DNA from: Caenibius sp. WL
Lineage (GTDB): Bacteria; Pseudomonadota; Alphaproteobacteria; Sphingomonadales; Sphingomonadaceae
NCBI RefSeq assembly: GCF_019803445.1
Contig: NZ_CP081844.1
Location: 1,996,501 to 2,060,500, forward strand
Reading direction: 5' to 3'
DNA: 64,000 nucleotides
The notes beneath the pieces were generated by a model, which worked only from the letters and a program-made list of their open reading frames with translations, was not told where the DNA came from and did no database searches. The first letter of the stretch is position 1. Each line of letters begins with the position of its first letter. This document shows positions 60,771 to 64,000 of the stretch, piece after piece. Made by a program: the position numbers and the translations under genes.

Positions 60771-60785
60771 GAACGAATGAGGAAC
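60771..60785 (-). promoter_or_regulatory. SOS (LexA) box of lexA
   Basis: On the minus strand the sequence is GTTC-CTCATTC-GTTC, an exact match to the alphaproteobacterial LexA-binding consensus GTTC-N7-GTTC. It lies 71-85 nt upstream of the lexA start, consistent with autorepression. Confidence 0.88.
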
Positions 60786-60934
60786 AATTAAGCAACCTTT
60801 TGCCCTGCGTCAAGCGTTTCCGCCATTTTCGAGCAAAAGGCGCAGGCGTGTTCATCCTACCCCGGTGGCCGGGCCCAAGGGGGTGACAGGGGTGACACAG
60901 TTCACAGGGGCGCAAAACCGCCGTTTCCGCCGGG

Positions 60935-60977
60935 CCGGACAGGAAGGCACAGGCAATGCCGTGCGCCTTCCTGCCGG
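60935..60977 (-). terminator. Possible terminator hairpin after the MDR gene
   Basis: CAGGAAGGC (60940-60948) and GCCTTCCTG (60965-60973) are perfect 9-bp arms, extended by CCGG on either side (with one bulged base), starting 26 nt after the MDR stop. There is no T run, so function as a terminator is uncertain. It lies between the MDR gene and the lexA promoter. Confidence 0.45.
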
Positions 60978-61002
60978 ATAGCCTCTCTGCGGAATGTGGC
61001 GA

Positions 61003-62046
61003 TCAGGCCTGATGCGAGATGACCACTTTGCCGATATGCGCGCGGCTGCCGAAATGGCGGTAGGCGTCGGCCGCCCGGTCGAACGCGAACGTGGAATCGA
61101 TCACCGGCTGAATGCCGTTGACATCGACGAAGCGGAGCATGTTTTCCAGATCGCGGCGGCTACCCATGCCGTTGGCGTAAAGCGTCAGCACTTTGTGGTT
61201 GATCGGCAGCATGTGGAGGAAGTCGATCGAGCCGAGCCCGCCGACAATGCCCACCATCGCAATCCGCCCGCCGACTTTGGCGGCGATGATCGATTGCGGC
61301 ATGGTGTTGGGCCCGCCCACTTCGACGACCAGATCGGCGCCGATACCGCCGGTGGCTTCGAGCGCGGCCACGCCCCAGTCCGCCCGTTCATTATAATTGA
61401 TGACATGATCGGCCCCCAATGCTTTGAGCCGATCCATTTTTTCTGCGGAAGACGTGGTTGCGATCACCCGGCAGCCCATGGCTTTGGCGAACTGCACGGC
61501 GAACAGCGAAACACCCCCGGTGCCCTGTGTGAGGACAGTGCTGCCGGGCGTGACGTTATACCCGCTCGGCCCGCCGGAGAGACTGCTCCACGCGCTGAGC
61601 CCTGCGCAAGGCAGGCTGGCGCCCTGTTCGAAGCTGAGGCTGGCGGGCAGGGCGACGAGTACGCTTTCGGGCAGAATCACCGTTTCGGCGAGCATGCCGT
61701 TGGCCATGATCCCGAGGACCATGCCCGAACTGTCCGGCGCCGGCGGCCCGGCGATCCAGTTGGCATGCGGATTGGCCACGACCCGGTCCCCGGCCCGAAA
61801 CCGCTGGACGCCTTCGCCCACCGCTTCCACCACACCCGCGCCATCGAGCAGAGGGATAATCCCATCCACCGGATAGGCCCCATGAAGCGTGATGAGATCG
61901 ACGAAATTGAGCGAATTGGCCTTCACCGCCACCCGCACCTGGCCGGGGCCGGGCTGGCCCGGATCGCGGTCCGCAAGCTGGATGCCGATGGCCGCGCCAT
62001 AGACGCCTTCCAGTGCCGAAGCGCTGGTAAATTCGTATGCCTTCAT
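61003..62046 (-). CDS. Zinc-independent MDR oxidoreductase (quinone-reductase-like)
   Basis: A 347-residue medium-chain dehydrogenase/reductase. The GroES-like domain (VRVAVKANSLNFVDLITLHGAYP) lacks the catalytic-zinc cysteine of alcohol dehydrogenases, and the Rossmann domain has VLTQGTGGVSLFAVQFAKAMG for NADP(H). This matches the QOR/enoyl-reductase branch acting on quinones or enones; the substrate is unknown. GGGGAGGAAA precedes the ATG at 62046. It occupies the interval between lexA and trpC where related genomes usually carry moaC and moeA. Confidence 0.85.
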   Translation of the reverse strand: MKAYEFTSASALEGVYGAAIGIQLADRDPGQPGPGQVRVAVKANSLNFVDLITLHGAYPVDGIIPLLDGAGVVEAVGEGVQRFRAGDRVVANPHANWIAGPPAPDSSGMVLGIMANGMLAETVILPESVLVALPASLSFEQGASLPCAGLSAWSSLSGGPSGYNVTPGSTVLTQGTGGVSLFAVQFAKAMGCRVIATTSSAEKMDRLKALGADHVINYNERADWGVAALEATGGIGADLVVEVGGPNTMPQSIIAAKVGGRIAMVGIVGGLGSIDFLHMLPINHKVLTLYANGMGSRRDLENMLRFVDVNGIQPVIDSTFAFDRAADAYRHFGSRAHIGKVVISHQA

Positions 62047-62098
62047 TGGTTTCCTCCCCAAATTTGTCTTTTTATGCAGGGCATTGCCCGCGAATTCT

Positions 62099-62887
62099 CT
62101 AACCCTTTAGAAGCGCACTCGTGGCCGCCGCGACATCGGCCTGCCGCATCAGGCTTTCGCCGACGAGGAAGCAGCGCACGCCGGAACGTTCCATCCGCAG
62201 CAGGTCGTCATGCGTGTTGATCCCGCTTTCGCTGACCAGCAGAGTCCCCTCCGGCGCGAGAGCGGCGAGGCGTTCGGTCGTGGCCAGATCGGTGACGAAA
62301 TGGCGCAGGTCGCGATTGTTGACCCCGATCAGCCGCGATTGCAGCCGCGCCGCACGTTCCATTTCCGCTTCGTTGTGCACTTCGACCAGCACATCCATGC
62401 CGCGTTCGATGGCTGCCGCCTCGATCTCGGCCATCGCCCCATCTTCCAGCGCGGCGACGATAATCAGGATCGCATCGGCGCCGATCGCGCGGGCTTCGGC
62501 CACCTGCCACGGATCAACCATGAAATCCTTGCGCAGCACGGGCAGGGCGCAGGCGGCGCGCGCATCCATCAGATAGTCTTCATGGCCCTGAAAATAGGGG
62601 GCATCGGTCAGCACCGAGAGGCAAGCCGCGCCGCCCTGTTGATAGGCAAGAGCGTGTTCGCCGGGGCGAAAATCAGGGCGAATCAATCCCTTGGAGGGGC
62701 TTGCTTTCTTGATTTCCGCAATCAGGCCGAAGCCATGGGCTGCCTTGGCTTCCAGCGCCTTGCGAAAGCCGCGCGGGGCGGTCTGTTCGCGGGCGAGGGC
62801 ATCGAGATCGGCCAGAGTGGCGAGCGTCTTTCGCCCGGCCACTTCCTCGCGCTTGGTGGCGCAGATTTCGGTGAGTTTGTCGGTCAT
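62099..62887 (-). CDS. trpC: Indole-3-glycerol phosphate synthase
   Basis: A 262-residue TIM-barrel enzyme closing the indole ring in tryptophan synthesis. [18 protein letters not shown] carries the catalytic Lys and Glu; [22 protein letters not shown] and LVSESGI are the remaining active-site strands. It is monofunctional (no TrpF fusion). It follows trpD in the minus direction after a 59-nt gap that contains a hairpin. Confidence 0.96.
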   Translation of the reverse strand: MTDKLTEICATKREEVAGRKTLATLADLDALAREQTAPRGFRKALEAKAAHGFGLIAEIKKASPSKGLIRPDFRPGEHALAYQQGGAACLSVLTDAPYFQGHEDYLMDARAACALPVLRKDFMVDPWQVAEARAIGADAILIIVAALEDGAMAEIEAAAIERGMDVLVEVHNEAEMERAARLQSRLIGVNNRDLRHFVTDLATTERLAALAPEGTLLVSESGINTHDDLLRMERSGVRCFLVGESLMRQADVAAATSALLKG

Positions 62888-62906
62888 GTTTCCGGCTTAG
62901 GGCAAG

Positions 62907-62932
62907 ATGGCGGATGTGCAAATATCCGCCAT
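62907..62932 (-). promoter_or_regulatory. Hairpin between trpD and trpC
   Basis: ATGGCGGAT (62907-62915) and ATCCGCCAT (62924-62932) are perfect 9-bp arms with an 8-nt loop in the 59-nt trpD-trpC gap. Without a T run it may be an mRNA-stability or partial termination element that adjusts expression within the operon. Confidence 0.45.
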
Positions 62933-62946
62933 GATGAAGTGGGAAC

Positions 62947-63939
62947 TTACTGGCAGGCGGCGATCCAGCAATCGAGCAGCGCGTTGGCCAGCCCCTTGTC
63001 AATCGCTTCGGCCGCTTCTTCGACCCCTGCGCGCCAGTCCGCCGCCGCGCCCGCGATGACCAGGCCGCCCGCGGCATTGAACAGCACAGCATCGCGATAG
63101 GGGCCCGGTTCGCCTTGCAGCAGGCGGCGCAGCGCGGCCGCGTTGAATGCGGGTTCCTGGCCATGGATGGCGGAGACAGGGCTCGCCGGAAGCCCGGCAT
63201 CGGCGGCCATGATCCGGTGCATGGCGATCTGGCCGTCCTTGATTTCGGCCAGTTCGTTGCCGCCCGCGAGGCTCAGTTCGTCGAGCCCTTCGTCGCCCGA
63301 AACCACCAGAGAATGGGCCGTGCCCAGCCGGAGCAGCGCTTCGGCGTAGATCGGCACATAGGCCGGGCGGGCAATGCCGACGAGCTGGCGGCTGACACGC
63401 GCGGGATTGGCCAGCGGCCCCATGAGATTGAAAATCGTGCGCCGCCCGATGGCTTTGCGGATCGGCATGATCCGGCCCATCGCCGGGTGGTGCTTCGCGG
63501 CGAACAGGAAGCAGATGCCGATATCGTTGAGCGTCGCTTCGGCCGTTTCCGCCGCGCGATCCAGATCGAGCCCGAGCGCTTCCAGCGTATCGGCCGCGCC
63601 CGCCTTGGACGATGCCGCGCGGTTGCCGTGCTTGGCCACGGGCACGCCGCAGGCGGCCACGACGATCGCCACGGCGGTGGAGACATTGAGCGTGTGATGC
63701 CCGTCGCCGCCGGTGCCGCACACGTCGATGGCGTTGGCCGGGGCTTCGATCGGGATCATCCGGGCGCGCATGGCGCGGGCCGCGCCGGTGATTTCGCTGG
63801 CGGTTTCGCCGCGTTCCGACAGCGCGACGAGGAACGCGATGATCTGGTCATCCGGCAGATCGCCGTCCAGAATCGCGCCGAAGACCGTTTCGGCTTCCGC
63901 ATCGTCCAGCGGGGCGTGAAGATCGGGCAGGCGCATCAT
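62947..63939 (-). CDS. trpD: Anthranilate phosphoribosyltransferase
   Basis: A 330-residue type IV phosphoribosyltransferase that adds the ribose phosphate to anthranilate. DVCGTGGDGHHTLNVSTA is the PRPP/metal-binding glycine-rich motif; KHGNRAASSKAGAADTLEALG and GPLANPA are further signatures. Two adjacent ATGs (63939, 63936) can start it; the first overlaps the trpG stop in the ATGA manner, so translation is coupled. It is followed by trpC. Confidence 0.96.
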   Translation of the reverse strand: MMRLPDLHAPLDDAEAETVFGAILDGDLPDDQIIAFLVALSERGETASEITGAARAMRARMIPIEAPANAIDVCGTGGDGHHTLNVSTAVAIVVAACGVPVAKHGNRAASSKAGAADTLEALGLDLDRAAETAEATLNDIGICFLFAAKHHPAMGRIMPIRKAIGRRTIFNLMGPLANPARVSRQLVGIARPAYVPIYAEALLRLGTAHSLVVSGDEGLDELSLAGGNELAEIKDGQIAMHRIMAADAGLPASPVSAIHGQEPAFNAAALRRLLQGEPGPYRDAVLFNAAGGLVIAGAAADWRAGVEEAAEAIDKGLANALLDCWIAACQ

Positions 63940-64000
63940 ACGCGGGCCGCCGCAGCGCTGCCGCAGATCGCCATGAAATTGGCCAGCAGGTCATGCCCAT
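63936..64000 (-). CDS. trpG: Anthranilate synthase glutamine amidotransferase, C-terminal end (partial)
   Basis: Read on the minus strand, the window edge encodes a frame ending GHDLLANFMAICGSAAAARV and TGA at 63938-63936. GHxLLxNF is the usual C-terminal helix of TrpG/PabA glutaminases, and trpG directly before trpD is the standard order. Only 20 residues are present, so the call depends partly on context. Confidence 0.8.
   Translation of the reverse strand, partial: GHDLLANFMAICGSAAAARV

Noticed and set aside
60885-60910. Direct repeat GGGGTGACA / GGGGTGACAC upstream of lexA
   Set aside because: Only two short partly overlapping copies; too few for iterons or a CRISPR and not placed like an operator.
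1-64000. tRNA, rRNA, CRISPR arrays, insertion sequences or prophage genes
   Set aside because: No tRNA-like cloverleaf, repeat-spacer array, transposase, integrase or phage protein was recognised; a covariance-model scan would be needed to exclude small RNAs.

Overview
The window reads as a high-GC alphaproteobacterial chromosome segment, most likely from the Sphingomonadaceae (Novosphingobium, Sphingobium or a close relative). The reasons are: an exosortase A (XrtA)/exopolysaccharide gene set; RNase E and RNase J both present; a 14-subunit complex I operon running on into birA-coaX-rnj-DUF1467; a GTTC-N7-GTTC SOS box in front of lexA; an RF2 gene with no programmed frameshift; and an alphaproteobacterial gltA-gltX-comEC-lexA-trpCDG neighbourhood. 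I see no phage, transposase, CRISPR array, rRNA or tRNA gene. Almost the whole window is densely packed genes; the genus assignment is inference.

Layout. (1) 1-9561: the distal part of an XrtA/EPS cluster: the tyrosine-rich tail of a BY-kinase, an outer-membrane beta-barrel, an ExeA-like ATPase, a polysaccharide deacetylase, a FemAB-like acyltransferase, a glycosyltransferase, exosortase A fused to EpsI, and an asparagine-synthase-like amidotransferase. (2) 9726-10685: a homologue of RpfF, the DSF (cis-2-unsaturated fatty acid) signal synthase, preceded by a perfect palindrome. (3) 10697-13057 (minus): sdhB, a PaaI-type thioesterase and zapE. (4) 13209-24881: a methyltransferase, rne (minus) with a long structured leader, then amidase, PBP1A, an exported peroxiredoxin, prfB, a putative lipoprotein with a methyltransferase fold, and a flavin oxidoreductase with an unexpected cysteine cluster. 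(5) 24882-25586: a gene-free stretch with a terminator and a 29-bp perfect inverted repeat. (6) 25587-29863: amtB, a 2-hydroxyacid dehydrogenase, an SH3-domain protein and a thiolase.

(7) 30066-48291: one very tight plus-strand operon, nuoA-N followed by birA, coaX, rnj and a DUF1467 gene. Two extra small genes, a single-TM protein and an NTF2-like protein, sit translationally coupled between nuoD and nuoE. (8) 48319-54680: less characterised genes: a two-TM, very long coiled-coil protein with TipN-like architecture (minus), then on the plus strand a protein joining a nucleotidyltransferase-like domain to a membrane domain, a DUF2336-type protein, and a histidine kinase whose phosphoacceptor histidine position is proline. 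(9) 54799-64000: gltA and gltX (minus), comEC (plus), lexA, an MDR-family oxidoreductase, trpC, trpD and the end of trpG (minus).

How the parts work together: region 1 makes, modifies and exports an exopolysaccharide and anchors exosortase substrates; the adjacent RpfF homologue suggests that a diffusible fatty-acid signal is made beside it. Regions 3, 7 and 9 supply central respiration (SdhB, complex I, citrate synthase). Region 8 is where poorly understood polarity or signalling proteins are concentrated.
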